Origin: Nonomuraea rubra | GTDB lineage: Bacteria > Actinomycetota > Actinomycetes > Streptosporangiales > Streptosporangiaceae | Assembly: GCF_014207985.1 (NCBI RefSeq) | Contig: NZ_JACHMI010000001.1 | Span: 5,873,001 to 5,937,000, forward strand | Length of the DNA: 64,000 bases | Direction: 5' to 3' | Shown: one piece after another, positions 26,090 to 35,116 of the stretch | Position numbering within the stretch: the stretch's first letter is position 1 | Layout: each line of letters starts with the position of its first letter | Notes under the pieces: model-generated | Databases searched by the model: none | What the model saw: only the letters and a program-made list of their open reading frames with translations | What the model was told of the DNA's origin: nothing | Position numbers and translations under genes: made by a program

Positions 26090-27567
26090 GAGGCGTCCGC
26101 CGTTCTGTCGGGAGCGTGGGCGAGCCGTTCGGCGGTACGGGCGGCGCTGCGGCGGGCCCAGCCGGTCGTGGTCAGGATAGCGAGCAGGACGATCGCCAGC
26201 CCGCACCCGGCGATGATCCACCAGCCGACGTGGCTGGCCGCCGGGAACCCGGTGGCGAACGGCCCCGCCACCGCCGAGGTGACCAGCGCGCCGATCACCG
26301 CGACGCCCAGCGACTGGCCGATCTGGCGGCTGGTGGAGGCCACGGCCGCCGCCACGCCGGCCTGGGCGCGCGGCATGCCGGAGACGGCGGTGTTGGTGAT
26401 GGGCGCGTTCACCATGCCGAAGCCCAGCCCGAACAGCACGTACGCGGCCATGAGCTGCCAGACCGGGGTGTCGGCGGAGAGCCCCGTCATGATCAGGCCG
26501 CTGGCGGCCATCGTGACTCCGGCCACGAGCAGCGGCACGCGGGTCCCGGCGTTGCCGACGATCCGGCCCGACAGGGGAGCGCAGATCACGGTCAGCCCGG
26601 CCATGGGCAGCGTGTAGAGGCCGGCGTGCAGGGCGGACAGGCCGAGCACGTCCTGGAGGTAGAGGGTGTTGACGAACAGGAAGCCGCCCAGTGCCGCGAA
26701 GGCGCACACGGCGATGACCGTGGCCCCCGTGAACGGAGTGCTGCGGAAGAAGCGCAGGTCGATGAGGGGTTCGGCGCGGCGCAGCTCGTACGGCACCAGG
26801 AAGGCGAGCGCCAGCGCCGCGATCGCGAAGCAGCCCAGTGTCGCCGGCGAGCCCCAGCCGGCCGCCGGCGCCTCGATGAAGGCGTACGTCAGGGTGGCCA
26901 GCAGCACGATGACCAGCACCTGCCCGACGGGGTCCACCCGGCGGGGGTGCGGCGCGCGCGACTCCGGCACGAACAGCGCGCACAGCACGAAGGCGGCCAC
27001 CCCCACCGGCAGGTTGATCCAGAAGATGGCCTGCCAGCCGACCGACCCGACCAGCGCCCCGCCGACCAGCGGGCCGAGCGCCATGCTGACGCCGACCACG
27101 CCGCCCCACACGCCGATGGCCCGGGCCCGCTCGCGCGGCTCGGTGAAGGTGTTGGTGATGATCGACATGGCGACGGGGTTGAGCATGGAGCCGCCGACGG
27201 CCTGCAGCGCCCGCGCCGCGACCAGCCAGGGGAGGCTGGGGGCCAGCGAGCACAGCACCGAGCCGAGCGTGAACAGCGCCAGGCCGGTCTGGAACGTGCG
27301 GCGGCGGCCGACGCGGTCGCCGGTGGAGCCGGCCAGCATGAGCAGGCTCGCCAGCACCACCGTGTAGGCGTCGATGACCCACTGCAGGCCGGAGACGGAG
27401 GCGCTGAGGTCCCGCCGGATGGCGGGCAGCGCGATGTTCACGATCGTGTTGTCCAGCCCGACGATGAACAGGCTCATGCAGCAGATGGCCAGGATGAGCA
27501 TCCGCCGGCGGGGGCTGAGCGCGGGGGTGCCCGCGGGCGGGGGGGTCACCCGGCTGGTTATAGACAT
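26086..27567 (-). CDS. DHA2-family MFS drug exporter
   Basis: A 493-residue, 14-helix exporter of the EmrB/QacA family: FIVGLDNTIVNIALPAI in helix 1 (motif D1), STGDRVGRRRTF in loop 2-3 and WGGVVGVSMALGPLVGGALV in helix 5 (motif C of drug antiporters). The ATG lies within an inverted repeat that probably binds the co-encoded MarR regulator. Substrate unknown. Confidence 0.92.
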   Translation of the reverse strand: MSITSRVTPPPAGTPALSPRRRMLILAICCMSLFIVGLDNTIVNIALPAIRRDLSASVSGLQWVIDAYTVVLASLLMLAGSTGDRVGRRRTFQTGLALFTLGSVLCSLAPSLPWLVAARALQAVGGSMLNPVAMSIITNTFTEPRERARAIGVWGGVVGVSMALGPLVGGALVGSVGWQAIFWINLPVGVAAFVLCALFVPESRAPHPRRVDPVGQVLVIVLLATLTYAFIEAPAAGWGSPATLGCFAIAALALAFLVPYELRRAEPLIDLRFFRSTPFTGATVIAVCAFAALGGFLFVNTLYLQDVLGLSALHAGLYTLPMAGLTVICAPLSGRIVGNAGTRVPLLVAGVTMAASGLIMTGLSADTPVWQLMAAYVLFGLGFGMVNAPITNTAVSGMPRAQAGVAAAVASTSRQIGQSLGVAVIGALVTSAVAGPFATGFPAASHVGWWIIAGCGLAIVLLAILTTTGWARRSAARTAERLAHAPDRTADAS

Positions 27568-27588
27568 ATAACGATTATATTCGCATAA
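27557..27588. promoter_or_regulatory. Double palindrome at the start of the DHA2 exporter gene
   Basis: GTTATA-GACA-TATAAC (27557-27572) is a perfect inverted repeat spanning the exporter start codon, and TTAT-N6-ATAA (27575-27588) follows directly on the upstream side. The AT-rich sequence stands out in this GC-rich DNA. Autoregulation by the MarR protein encoded at 25658 is the simplest reading. Confidence 0.6.
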
Positions 27589-28137
27589 CTAATGATAGGC
27601 GCCAGGGTGGGGCCGTCGTCGTGGTGGGACACCCCGGCACTCCGGGCGGTGCTCGAAGTGCCACCACTCGTTGTCGTAGATGCGGTAGAGGTCGTAGCGG
27701 GCACCGTGCTCCTCCAGCCAGCGCGCGCCCTCGTGCGGGCGTACGTCCAGCGCGACGCCCCTGACGTGGGGCGACTCCGCCGGCGGGAGCACCAGCATCC
27801 GCGCCGAGGCGGGGGAGCCGGCGCGGCGCACCTCCTCGTCGAACATGCGCTGCTGGAGCTGGGGATCGCGGTATCCCGAGGTGAGTCCGATGAGCTGGCC
27901 GTGACGCCAGAGCGCCTCGGTGCGCGCCGCGGTGAACGCCGCCAGGGCGCCGCCGGTCAGCCCGGTCAGGTCCTCGGCCGGGAAGCGCAGCCGTAACGCC
28001 CAGCCGCAGGCCAGCTCGCGGGCACGGCCGGGACGGCGGGCGAACGCCACCGGCAGCAGGAGCACGGCGAGCACCAGCGTGACCACAGCGAACAGCCGGT
28101 CCCGGGGCCGGAGTGGGATGGTGCGTGGCTCGTTCAT
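27589..28137 (-). CDS. Membrane-anchored VanY-type D-Ala-D-Ala carboxypeptidase
   Basis: A 182-residue protein with one N-terminal membrane segment (about residues 14-33) and an extracytoplasmic VanY/peptidase M15B domain. The zinc-site motifs are present: SPHVRGVALDV (SxHxxGxAxD) and EWWHFE. Such enzymes trim D-Ala-D-Ala ends of peptidoglycan precursors or peptides. The gene is divergent from an OmpR-type two-component system with a long inverted repeat between them, suggesting cell-wall-responsive control. It precedes the DHA2 exporter by 21 bases in the same direction. Confidence 0.86.
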   Translation of the reverse strand: MNEPRTIPLRPRDRLFAVVTLVLAVLLLPVAFARRPGRARELACGWALRLRFPAEDLTGLTGGALAAFTAARTEALWRHGQLIGLTSGYRDPQLQQRMFDEEVRRAGSPASARMLVLPPAESPHVRGVALDVRPHEGARWLEEHGARYDLYRIYDNEWWHFEHRPECRGVPPRRRPHPGAYH

Positions 28138-28179
28138 GCCGCATACGATTGGCGCCGAATGTGCGTGCGTTGTCTGCCA

Positions 28180-28239
28180 CATGTCATGGTTTGTCGACGG
28201 CGGCCGGCGCCGGCGCGACTGTGACACAACCATGACATG
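28180..28239. promoter_or_regulatory. 12-bp inverted repeat between vanY-like and response regulator genes
   Basis: CATGTCATGGTT (28180-28191) and AACCATGACATG (28228-28239) are perfect inverted copies 36 bases apart in the divergent intergenic region. Each arm also contains a small near-palindrome (CATGtCATG). These are good candidates for two binding sites of the response regulator at 28314, one facing each gene. Confidence 0.65.
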
Positions 28240-28313
28240 GCGCGAACGAAGCGGGGACACGACCGGCCGACAGTGGTTGTCGTCGACCCGACGGGCGAGT
28301 TACGGAGCGTGCG

Positions 28314-29000
28314 GTGAAACGCGGCGTGTCACGAGTGTTGCTGATCGAGGACGACCCGGCTGTGCGGGAGGGCCTGGAGCTGGCCCTGACCCGGCACGGG
28401 CACGGGGTGCGCGCGGTGGAGTCCGGCGAGCAGGGGCTCGACCGGATGCGTGCAGACCTGCCCGACGTGGTCGTGCTCGATCTGATGTTGCCCGGCATGG
28501 ACGGGTTCGAGGTCTGCCGCCGCATCCGCGCCGCCGGAGAGACGCCGATCATCATGCTGACCGCGCGCGGCGACGACATGGACGTGGTCGCCGGGCTGGA
28601 GGCGGGCGCCGACGACTACGTGGTCAAGCCGGTGCAGCCCAGGGTGCTCGAGGCCCGCATCCGCGCCGTGCTCAGGCGGATCGGCCGGGACCAGGCGGAG
28701 CTGGAACGGCACGGTGACCTGACCATCGACCGGGCCGGGCTGGTGGTCTCCAAGAGCGGCGAGCCGGTCAGCCTCGCCCCGACCGAGCTGCGCCTGCTGC
28801 TCGAACTGTCCGGCACGCCCGGCCGGGTGCACAGCCGCCAGCAGCTGCTGGAGTCCGTGTGGGAGCACGGGTACTTCGGCGACTCCCGGCTCGTGGACGC
28901 GTGCGTGCAGCGGCTGCGCGCCAAGATCGAGGACGACTCGGCGGCGCCCGTCTACGTGCAGACGGTGCGTGGGTTCGGGTACCGGTTCGGGCCGGTGTGA
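28314..29000 (+). CDS. OmpR/PhoB-family response regulator
   Basis: A 228-residue regulator with a receiver domain (phospho-acceptor Asp56 in VVVLDLMLPGMDG, acidic pair IEDDP, Lys in DDYVVKPV) and a C-terminal winged helix (about 132-226; LAPTELRLLLELSGTPGRVHSRQQLLE). The GTG at 28314 has GGAG six bases upstream. With the following kinase and lipoprotein it resembles in content the Streptomyces cseB-cseC-cseA set that senses envelope stress, although the gene order differs and no sigE gene is seen. Confidence 0.94.
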   Translation: MKRGVSRVLLIEDDPAVREGLELALTRHGHGVRAVESGEQGLDRMRADLPDVVVLDLMLPGMDGFEVCRRIRAAGETPIIMLTARGDDMDVVAGLEAGADDYVVKPVQPRVLEARIRAVLRRIGRDQAELERHGDLTIDRAGLVVSKSGEPVSLAPTELRLLLELSGTPGRVHSRQQLLESVWEHGYFGDSRLVDACVQRLRAKIEDDSAAPVYVQTVRGFGYRFGPV

Positions 29001-29007
29001 GCCGCCG

Positions 29008-30429
29008 GTGGCACCTCTGGGGCTGCGTGCCCGGCTGCTGTTCACCTTCGCGCTGCTGTGCGTCGTCACCGCGGCGGCGGTGGCCGGCGGGATGTACGTC
29101 CAGGCCCGAAACGACATCCTGCAGCGGACCCAGGACGCCGCGGTCCAGTCGATGAGGAGCCGCCTGGAGACGGTCTTCCCGCTGCGGAACCCGGAGCCGG
29201 GCCCGGCCGAACTCGGCGAGATCGCCAGTGCCGTGACCGATCGGAACGTCTCCGCCGTCGCCCTCTACTTCGGGGAGCGCTCGCCGGCCGGCTTCGATCC
29301 CATGGCGATCTCGGAGGAGCTGCGGCGGGCGGTGGCCGGGGGCCAGCTCGTGTGGCAGCGCATCATGTGGCGGGGCGTCCCCATCCTCATCATCGGCGCG
29401 CCGTTGCTGATCGTCGAGCCGGACGACACGACGCGGTTGTCCGGCATCGAGGTCTACACCGCGCGCAGCCTGGATCCCGAACAGCGCAGCATCGACCGGC
29501 TCGCCGCATGGGCCTGGTCCATCGGCCTGGTGACCCTGGCGTTCGCGGTCGTCCTCGCGTCGGTGGCGACCCGCGGCGTGCTGCGCCCGGTGCGCGAGCT
29601 CGGCCGGGCCGCGCGCCTGCTGGGCCAGGGCGACCTGCGGGCCAGGACCGCGGTCCACGGCTCCGACGAGCTGGCCGAGGTGGCGCGCACGTTCAACGAC
29701 ACCGCCGCGGAGCTGGAGCGGCACGTCAAGCAGCTGCGCGCGATGGAGGCCGACGCCCGCCGGTTCGTCGCCGACGTGTCGCACGAGCTGCGCACCCCGC
29801 TGGCCGCGCTGGCCGCGGTCGCCGACGTCCTCGACGAGGAGGCGGCCGGGCTGCCCGAGCACGCCGGCAGAGCCGCCAGGCTGGTCAGCCAGGAGACGCT
29901 CAACCTCACCGAGCTGGTGAACGACCTCATCGAGATCAGCAGGTTCGACTCCGGCGTCGCCGCCCTCGCGCTGAACGAGATCGACGTGGCCGAGCTGGTA
30001 CGCGCCACCCTGCGGGCCCGGGGCTGGACGGAATCGGTGCGGGCCGAGCTGCCGTCCGGGGTGACGGCCCGGCTCGACCCGCGCCGGGTGGACGTCATCC
30101 TGGCGAACCTGGTCGGCAACGCCCTGCGGCATGGCGAGCCACCGGTGTCGGTGCGGCTGTCCGCCGACCCGCACTGGATCACCCTCGAGGTCCGCGACCA
30201 CGGGCCCGGGCTGGACGAAGCGGTGCTGCCGCACGTGTTCGACCGCTTCTACAAGGCCAGCGCCGCCAGGGCCAGGTCCGAGGGCAGCGGCCTGGGCCTG
30301 GCCATCGCGAGGGAGAACGCGCGCCTGCACCAGGGCGACCTCACCGTCACCAACGCCCCGGACGGCGGCGCCCTCTTCACGCTGCGCCTGCCACGCCGGG
30401 CGGACGATCCGGAGGGAGGCGCCGAGTGA
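29008..30429 (+). CDS. Sensor histidine kinase with HAMP domain
   Basis: A 473-residue kinase: transmembrane helix 1 (about 8-28), a ~135-residue extracytoplasmic sensor domain, helix 2 (about 165-185), HAMP, HisKA with phosphorylated His259 ([12 protein letters not shown]) and HATPase_c ([39 protein letters not shown]). GTG 29008 was chosen as the start directly before the first hydrophobic segment; a GTG at 28969, inside the regulator gene, is also in frame. It pairs with the response regulator just upstream. Confidence 0.93.
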   Translation: MAPLGLRARLLFTFALLCVVTAAAVAGGMYVQARNDILQRTQDAAVQSMRSRLETVFPLRNPEPGPAELGEIASAVTDRNVSAVALYFGERSPAGFDPMAISEELRRAVAGGQLVWQRIMWRGVPILIIGAPLLIVEPDDTTRLSGIEVYTARSLDPEQRSIDRLAAWAWSIGLVTLAFAVVLASVATRGVLRPVRELGRAARLLGQGDLRARTAVHGSDELAEVARTFNDTAAELERHVKQLRAMEADARRFVADVSHELRTPLAALAAVADVLDEEAAGLPEHAGRAARLVSQETLNLTELVNDLIEISRFDSGVAALALNEIDVAELVRATLRARGWTESVRAELPSGVTARLDPRRVDVILANLVGNALRHGEPPVSVRLSADPHWITLEVRDHGPGLDEAVLPHVFDRFYKASAARARSEGSGLGLAIARENARLHQGDLTVTNAPDGGALFTLRLPRRADDPEGGAE

Positions 30430-30926
30430 GGACCCGGCTCGCCCGCCGCGTGCTCGCCGCGGGCCTCGTCTCGCTCGCCGCCGTGGCCGGCTGCGGCGTG
30501 CGGCCCAGCGACGTCATCGAAGCCGGCGACCCGCCGAGCGGGCGCGTCGCACCGACCTGGCCGATCACCCTCTACCTGGTGCAGAACGGCCGGCTCAGCG
30601 CGGTGAAACGCTCCGGCCCCCCGCTGACCCCGGCGGACACGCTCACGCTGCTGGCCGACGGGCCCTCCGCGCGGGAACGGTCGCGCGGGCTCACCACCGA
30701 GGTCCCGTCGGAAGCCGGTCCGTTCGAGGTGACCGCCGCGCCGGCCGGCCACCTGGTGGTGACCCTGTCCACGCCCGCCGGCGACCTGTCCGCGCTGGCC
30801 GTCGATCAGATCGTGTGCACGGCCGCCGCCACGGCGGACGGCCCCGCCCAGGTCACCGTCGTCGGCGCCGGGCAGAGCGCGGGGCCCAGGACCTGCCCCC
30901 GGAGCAGCCGCGGCGCCGGCGGCTGA
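30426..30926 (+). CDS. Lipoprotein, CseA/GerMN-like, accessory to the two-component system
   Basis: A 166-residue lipoprotein. The signal ends with the lipobox AAVAGC (Cys23). The mature part has the GerMN-like pattern of small extracytoplasmic domains ([44 protein letters not shown]). The GTG overlaps the kinase stop (GTGA), so it is co-translated. In Streptomyces the CseA lipoprotein dampens kinase signalling; a similar accessory role is likely here but is inferred from context. Confidence 0.82.
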   Translation: MRTRLARRVLAAGLVSLAAVAGCGVRPSDVIEAGDPPSGRVAPTWPITLYLVQNGRLSAVKRSGPPLTPADTLTLLADGPSARERSRGLTTEVPSEAGPFEVTAAPAGHLVVTLSTPAGDLSALAVDQIVCTAAATADGPAQVTVVGAGQSAGPRTCPRSSRGAGG

Positions 30927-31562
30927 TCATTCGTCGCCCGGGCCGGCCGGGGCGATCGGCAGGGGCGCGGCCGGCCCGCCGGCCAGCTCGCGCCCCTGGC
31001 CCAGCGTGTACTCCAGCTGCCGGGCCAGCTGCGGCACGGACGCCGGCGGCAGGTACGCCTCCGCGCCGGCGTCGAGCAGCCGGCGGACCGGCCCGTGGTA
31101 CTGGACCCCCAGCTCCTCGTCCTCGATCTCGGTGACGATGACGCGCGCCTTCGGGAACAACATCCGGAGCCTCCCGATCAGCTGCGGGCTGGCCGGAGGC
31201 ACCAGCAGCACATCCGCCGTCGCCGGGGCCGCGTGCATGTCGAGCACGACGTAGTCCGCGCCGAGCTGGGTGGACAGCGCCACCCGGGCCGCGGCCGACA
31301 GGTCCATCGCGGTGGCCACGACCGTCATGCTCTCGTGGTCCACCGGCTCCTGCCCGGGCTCCCCGGCCGGCTCGTCGCGATCGACGACGGCTCCCTGGAT
31401 CACGTCCACGGTGCTGGAGATCGTCGCGATCGACGCGCCGTCCCGCGTGATGTCCAGGCTCTCGCCGGGCTCGAGGGCGTCGATGAGCGCCACCAGGTCT
31501 TCGGGAAGGCCGGTCACGTCGAGGTGCTGCGCAGGGCGGGCGGTGCGCTTGCGGATGATCAC
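30927..31562 (-). CDS. Protein of unknown function with a Phd-antitoxin-like N-terminal segment
   Basis: A 211-residue protein. Near residues 14-50 the sequence LPEDLVALIDALEPGESLDITRDGASIATIS resembles the core of Phd/YefM-type antitoxins. The C-terminal ~120 residues have alternating beta/alpha character (VVATAMDLS, ADYVVLDMHAAP, ADVLLVPPASPQLIGRL, ARVIVTEIEDEE, LLDAGAEAYLP), reminiscent of a receiver-like or Rossmann-type domain without the phosphorylation Asp pattern. GTG 31562 was chosen because AGGAAGGA lies six bases upstream. No toxin gene is adjacent. Function not recognised. Confidence 0.65.
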   Translation of the reverse strand: MIIRKRTARPAQHLDVTGLPEDLVALIDALEPGESLDITRDGASIATISSTVDVIQGAVVDRDEPAGEPGQEPVDHESMTVVATAMDLSAAARVALSTQLGADYVVLDMHAAPATADVLLVPPASPQLIGRLRMLFPKARVIVTEIEDEELGVQYHGPVRRLLDAGAEAYLPPASVPQLARQLEYTLGQGRELAGGPAAPLPIAPAGPGDE

Positions 31563-31631
31563 AGATGTCCTTCCTGACGCTGTGATCCTCTTGGACGCTC
31601 TCACCCGATCGATGGTTCGGCCGCGGCGCGT

Positions 31632-31895
31632 TCAGTACCGCTCGTCCACGGAGAAGCCCCAGGATCCCTTCTGCGGAGGGTTGGCCGTGTAGTAGTAGCA
31701 CGGCCCCGGCGTCGTCCACGACGACTTGTACTTGGGGCGCTCCCGCTCGCAGGCGGCCTTCGTCTTGAACATGCCGACGAAGAAGTCCGCGTGTGCCGGG
31801 CCGGCCAGGGTGACCGCACCGATCGCCGCCGTCGCGACCGCGAGACCGATCACTCCGGCGCGGCGCGCACCGGACCGGCTGATGACCATCATCAT
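31632..31895 (-). CDS. Small secreted protein of unknown function
   Basis: An 87-residue protein with a signal peptide (MMMVISRSGARRAG... cleavage after AGPAHA) and a mature part of about 50 residues containing two cysteines (KAACERERP, PGPCYYYTANPP), which could form a disulphide. It begins at the first of three consecutive ATG codons (31895), with GGAG upstream. The aromatic, Tyr-rich mature part does not resemble a family I know. Codon use supports it as real. Confidence 0.65.
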   Translation of the reverse strand: MMMVISRSGARRAGVIGLAVATAAIGAVTLAGPAHADFFVGMFKTKAACERERPKYKSSWTTPGPCYYYTANPPQKGSWGFSVDERY

Positions 31896-32006
31896 GTGAC
31901 TCCACGTTGTCGAGGTTGCTGCGCGAGAGTCAAGCAGCCGGTGGTACACGGCCGGAATACCTCGCTCGTGTACCAGGAATGTGCCGGTGCGGCAGGCGGC
32001 TCGCTC

Positions 32007-32035
32007 TTGACGAGACAAATGAACACTTTTTTAAT
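32007..32035 (+). promoter_or_regulatory. Sigma-70-type promoter for the ferredoxin/P450 operon
   Basis: TTGACG (32007-32012), a 17-base AT-rich spacer and TTTAAT (32030-32035), 50 bases before the ferredoxin ATG. The run of AT-rich bases is unusual for this DNA and makes this one of the clearest promoters in the window. Confidence 0.65.
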
Positions 32036-32085
32036 TCCTTCAAAGGCGGGATCCCGAACCCCCAGCACAGACGGGAACGACGGCC

Positions 32086-32292
32086 ATGAAGGTACGGATC
32101 GACTCCGAGCGATGCCAAGGGCACGGCCGCTGCTACGACCTTGCCCCTGACCTGTTCGGCGAGGACGACGAAGGTTACGGCACGGTGCTCGGCAGCGGCG
32201 AGGTGGCCGCGGGCCAGGAGCCGGAGGCGCGGCTGGCGGCGGCCAACTGCCCCGAGCGGGCGATCGACGCGGAGAACGGAGCCGCCCGATGA
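32086..32292 (+). CDS. Small P450-associated ferredoxin
   Basis: A 68-residue ferredoxin of the [3Fe-4S]/[4Fe-4S] type that usually accompanies actinobacterial P450s. Motif: C10-QGHGR-C16-YDLAPDLF and the distant NCPERAI Cys. Only three Cys ligands are visible, consistent with a 3Fe-4S cluster (the usual fourth Cys is His13 or Gly). It delivers electrons to the P450 whose start overlaps its stop codon by four bases. Confidence 0.93.
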   Translation: MKVRIDSERCQGHGRCYDLAPDLFGEDDEGYGTVLGSGEVAAGQEPEARLAAANCPERAIDAENGAAR

Positions 32293-33560
32293 GCGTGGAC
32301 GACCGCTTCGGCCCCGACCTCGAAGAGGCGCGCAAGAACCGCCCGCTGCCCACGATCAGCGAGATCGTCACCGACCCGGTCTCCGACTGGGCCGGCGACT
32401 TCTCCCACGTCGATCCGGTCTGGGCGGCCGATCCGTACCCGATCCAGGACGACCTGCGGCAGCGCTGCCCGATCGCGCACACCGAGCGGTTCGGCGGGGT
32501 GTGGCTGCCGACGCGGTACGAGGACGTGGTGGCGGTGGCCTACGACACCGAGCGGTTCTCCTCGCGGGGGATCATCGTGAGCAACGTCCGGCCGCCGGCC
32601 GAGCTGGCCCCGATGGGCAGCGTGCCGCCGATCTCGTCCGATCCGCCGTTCCACCACGACGCGCGCAAGCTGCTGCTGCCCGCGTTCACCAAGAGCGCGG
32701 TGCGCAAGCAGGAGGAGGCGACGCGGGCGTACTGCCACGAGCTGATCGACGCGTTCGAGGGCCGGGACCTGGTGGACGGCGCGCACGAGTACGCCCAGCA
32801 CATCCCGGTGCGGGTGATCGCCAACCTGCTCGGCCTGCCGCCCGAGGACGGGCCGCTGTTCCGGCGGTTCATCGAGACCTCGCTCGAGAGCGTGAACAGG
32901 CCGCCCGAGGAGCGGGCCGACGGGTTCGCCGAGCTGGCGGACTACCTGCTCGCCCAGATCCGCGACCACGTCGACCACCCGCGCGACGACCTGATCACGT
33001 ACCTGGTAGACGCCGAGCTCTACGGGCACAAGCTCAGCCCCGACCACGTGCTCGGCACGATCATCCTGCTGCTCATCGCGGGCATCGACACCACGTGGAG
33101 CGCGATCGGCGCGTCGTTGTGGCACCTGGCCCGGACGCCGCGCGACCGGGAGCGGCTGGTGGCCGAGCCGGGCCTGCTGCCGGCGGCGATGGAGGAGCTG
33201 CTGCGGGCGTACGCGCCGGTCACGATGGCGCGGCTGGTCAAGCAGGACATGCGGTGGAACGGCGTGGACATGAAGGCCGAGGACTGGGTGCTGCTGTCCT
33301 TCCCGGCGGCGAACCGGGATCCGGCGCAGTTCGAGCGGGCCGACGAGGTGGTCATCGACCGGGAGGTCAACCGGCACGCCGCGTTCGGGCTGGGCATCCA
33401 CCGGTGCGTGGGCTCGCACCTGGCGCGCATGGAGCTGCGGGTGGCGCTGGAGGTGTGGCTGGAGCGGGTTCCGGTGTTCTCGCTGGCGGATCCGTCGGCG
33501 GTGACGTGGGCGGCCAGCCAGGTGCGCGGGCCGCGGACGCTGCCTCTGCGCATCGGCTGA
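32289..33560 (+). CDS. Cytochrome P450
   Basis: A 423-residue soluble bacterial P450. The I-helix oxygen-activation motif is AGIDTTWS (about 263-270), the ExxR pair is in EELLRAYAP, and the heme ligand is Cys373 in FGLGIHRCVG. It is translated together with the ferredoxin (ATGA overlap). The aldehyde and alcohol dehydrogenase genes that follow suggest oxidation of a terminal methyl group of a terpenoid, steroid or alkyl substrate to the acid, but the substrate cannot be read from the sequence. Confidence 0.95.
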   Translation: MSVDDRFGPDLEEARKNRPLPTISEIVTDPVSDWAGDFSHVDPVWAADPYPIQDDLRQRCPIAHTERFGGVWLPTRYEDVVAVAYDTERFSSRGIIVSNVRPPAELAPMGSVPPISSDPPFHHDARKLLLPAFTKSAVRKQEEATRAYCHELIDAFEGRDLVDGAHEYAQHIPVRVIANLLGLPPEDGPLFRRFIETSLESVNRPPEERADGFAELADYLLAQIRDHVDHPRDDLITYLVDAELYGHKLSPDHVLGTIILLLIAGIDTTWSAIGASLWHLARTPRDRERLVAEPGLLPAAMEELLRAYAPVTMARLVKQDMRWNGVDMKAEDWVLLSFPAANRDPAQFERADEVVIDREVNRHAAFGLGIHRCVGSHLARMELRVALEVWLERVPVFSLADPSAVTWAASQVRGPRTLPLRIG

Positions 33561-33626
33561 CCTGGAGCGCGCGTCCGGCGGACGAGCCTGGCGCGCGCCC
33601 TCGACTGGACGCCGTCACGGACTGGC

Positions 33627-33647
33627 TTCTAGAATTAAAATCTAGAA
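33627..33647. promoter_or_regulatory. Inverted-repeat operator in front of the aldehyde dehydrogenase
   Basis: TTCTAGA-N7-TCTAGAA is a perfect 7-base inverted repeat in a strikingly AT-rich stretch, 29 bases before the ALDH start. A -10-like TAGAAT (33643-33648) overlaps it. It is most likely a repressor (TetR-type) site; the regulator is not identified. Confidence 0.6.
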
Positions 33648-33675
33648 TAAAGCTCCTCCAAGCCGAGGGTGGGTC

Positions 33676-35097
33676 ATGCCACAGCGGATCTATGTCGATG
33701 GTGAGTGGGTGCAGGCGAGCGGCGGCGCCGCGATACAGGTGGTGAACCCCGCCACCGAGCAGCCCTTCGACGAGGTGCCGCGCAGCGGCCCCAAGGACGT
33801 GGCGCGCGCTGTGGAGGCGGCCGCCGCCGCGCTGCCCGCCTGGTCGGCCAGGCCCGTCACCGAGCGCGCGGGGCTCTGCGCCGCCGTGGCCGCCGCGCTC
33901 GGGGAGCGGGCCGACGAGCTGACCGAGACGATCGTGAACGAGCTCGGCATGCCGATCAAGCTGACCCGGGCCATCCAGGTCGGCTCGCCGATCAGGACGT
34001 TCATGTCGATGCCCGAGGTCGCCGCGGGCGTCGCGTTCGAGGAGGAGCTGGGCTCCTCGGTCGTCCACCGGGACCCGGTCGGCGTCGTCGGCGCGATCAC
34101 CCCGTGGAACTACCCGCTGCACCAGATCGCCGCCAAGGTCGCTCCGGCGCTGACCGCCGGCTGCACGGTGGTGCTCAAGCCCAGCGAGGTGACGCCGCTC
34201 GACGCGTTCGTGCTGGCCGAGGTGATGCACGAGGTCGGGATCCCGGCCGGGGTGTTCAACGTGGTCTCGGGCACCGGGCCGGAGGCGGGGGAGGCGCTGG
34301 CCGCGCACCCGCTGGTGGACATGGTGTCGTTCACCGGCTCCACCCGCGCCGGGCGGCGGGTGGCCGAGCTGGCCGCCGCCGGGGTCAAGCGCACCGCGCT
34401 GGAGCTGGGCGGCAAGTCCGCGAACGTGCTGCTCGACGACCTCGACGACGCCGCGTTCGAGGACGCCGTACGCAAGGGCGTGGCGGCCTGCTACCTCAAC
34501 TCCGGCCAGACCTGCTCGGCGCTGACCAGGCTGCTGGTGCCGCGCGAGCGACTCCAGGACGCCGAACGGCTCGCGGCCGACGAGGCGGTCACGTACACGC
34601 CGGGCGACCCGCGCGACCCGGCCACCCGGCTCGGCCCGCTGGTCTCGGCCGTGCAGCGGGAGCGCGTACGCGAGCACCTGCGCTCGGCGGCCGGGGACGG
34701 CGCGACGATCCTCACCGGCGGTCCCGCCGCGCCCGACGGGCTGGAGCGCGGCTACTACGTGCGGCCCACCGTGATCACCGGCGTGGCGCCCGAGTCGCGG
34801 ATCGCCCAGGAGGAGATCTTCGGCCCGGTCCTGGTCATCCTCCCGTACGACGGGGAGGACGAGGCCGTCCGCATCGCCAACGGCACCGCGTACGGGCTGG
34901 CGGCCGGCGTGCGCGCCGCGGACCAGGAGCGCGCCCGCAGGGTGGCCAGGAGGCTGCGTGCCGGGCAGATCCGGATCAACGACGGCGCCCACAACGGCCT
35001 GGCGCCGTTCGGCGGCTTCAAGCAGTCCGGATACGGCCGCGAGTACGGCCGCTTCGGCCTGGAGGAGTTCCTCACCACCACGTCCGTCCAGCTCTGA
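33676..35097 (+). CDS. NAD(P)-dependent aldehyde dehydrogenase
   Basis: A 473-residue enzyme of the ALDH superfamily. It has the cofactor-binding WNYPLHQIAAKVAPAL and FTGSTRAGRRV, the general base Glu243 (LELGGKSANV) and the catalytic Cys280 in NSGQTCSAL; EEIFGPVL is the C-terminal signature. It probably oxidises the aldehyde formed by the following alcohol dehydrogenase to the acid. It starts a new transcription unit after an operator-like palindrome and is followed at 19 bases by the dehydrogenase. Confidence 0.94.
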   Translation: MPQRIYVDGEWVQASGGAAIQVVNPATEQPFDEVPRSGPKDVARAVEAAAAALPAWSARPVTERAGLCAAVAAALGERADELTETIVNELGMPIKLTRAIQVGSPIRTFMSMPEVAAGVAFEEELGSSVVHRDPVGVVGAITPWNYPLHQIAAKVAPALTAGCTVVLKPSEVTPLDAFVLAEVMHEVGIPAGVFNVVSGTGPEAGEALAAHPLVDMVSFTGSTRAGRRVAELAAAGVKRTALELGGKSANVLLDDLDDAAFEDAVRKGVAACYLNSGQTCSALTRLLVPRERLQDAERLAADEAVTYTPGDPRDPATRLGPLVSAVQRERVREHLRSAAGDGATILTGGPAAPDGLERGYYVRPTVITGVAPESRIAQEEIFGPVLVILPYDGEDEAVRIANGTAYGLAAGVRAADQERARRVARRLRAGQIRINDGAHNGLAPFGGFKQSGYGREYGRFGLEEFLTTTSVQL

Positions 35098-35116
35098 AGC
35101 CCGGGGGAGAGCACAC

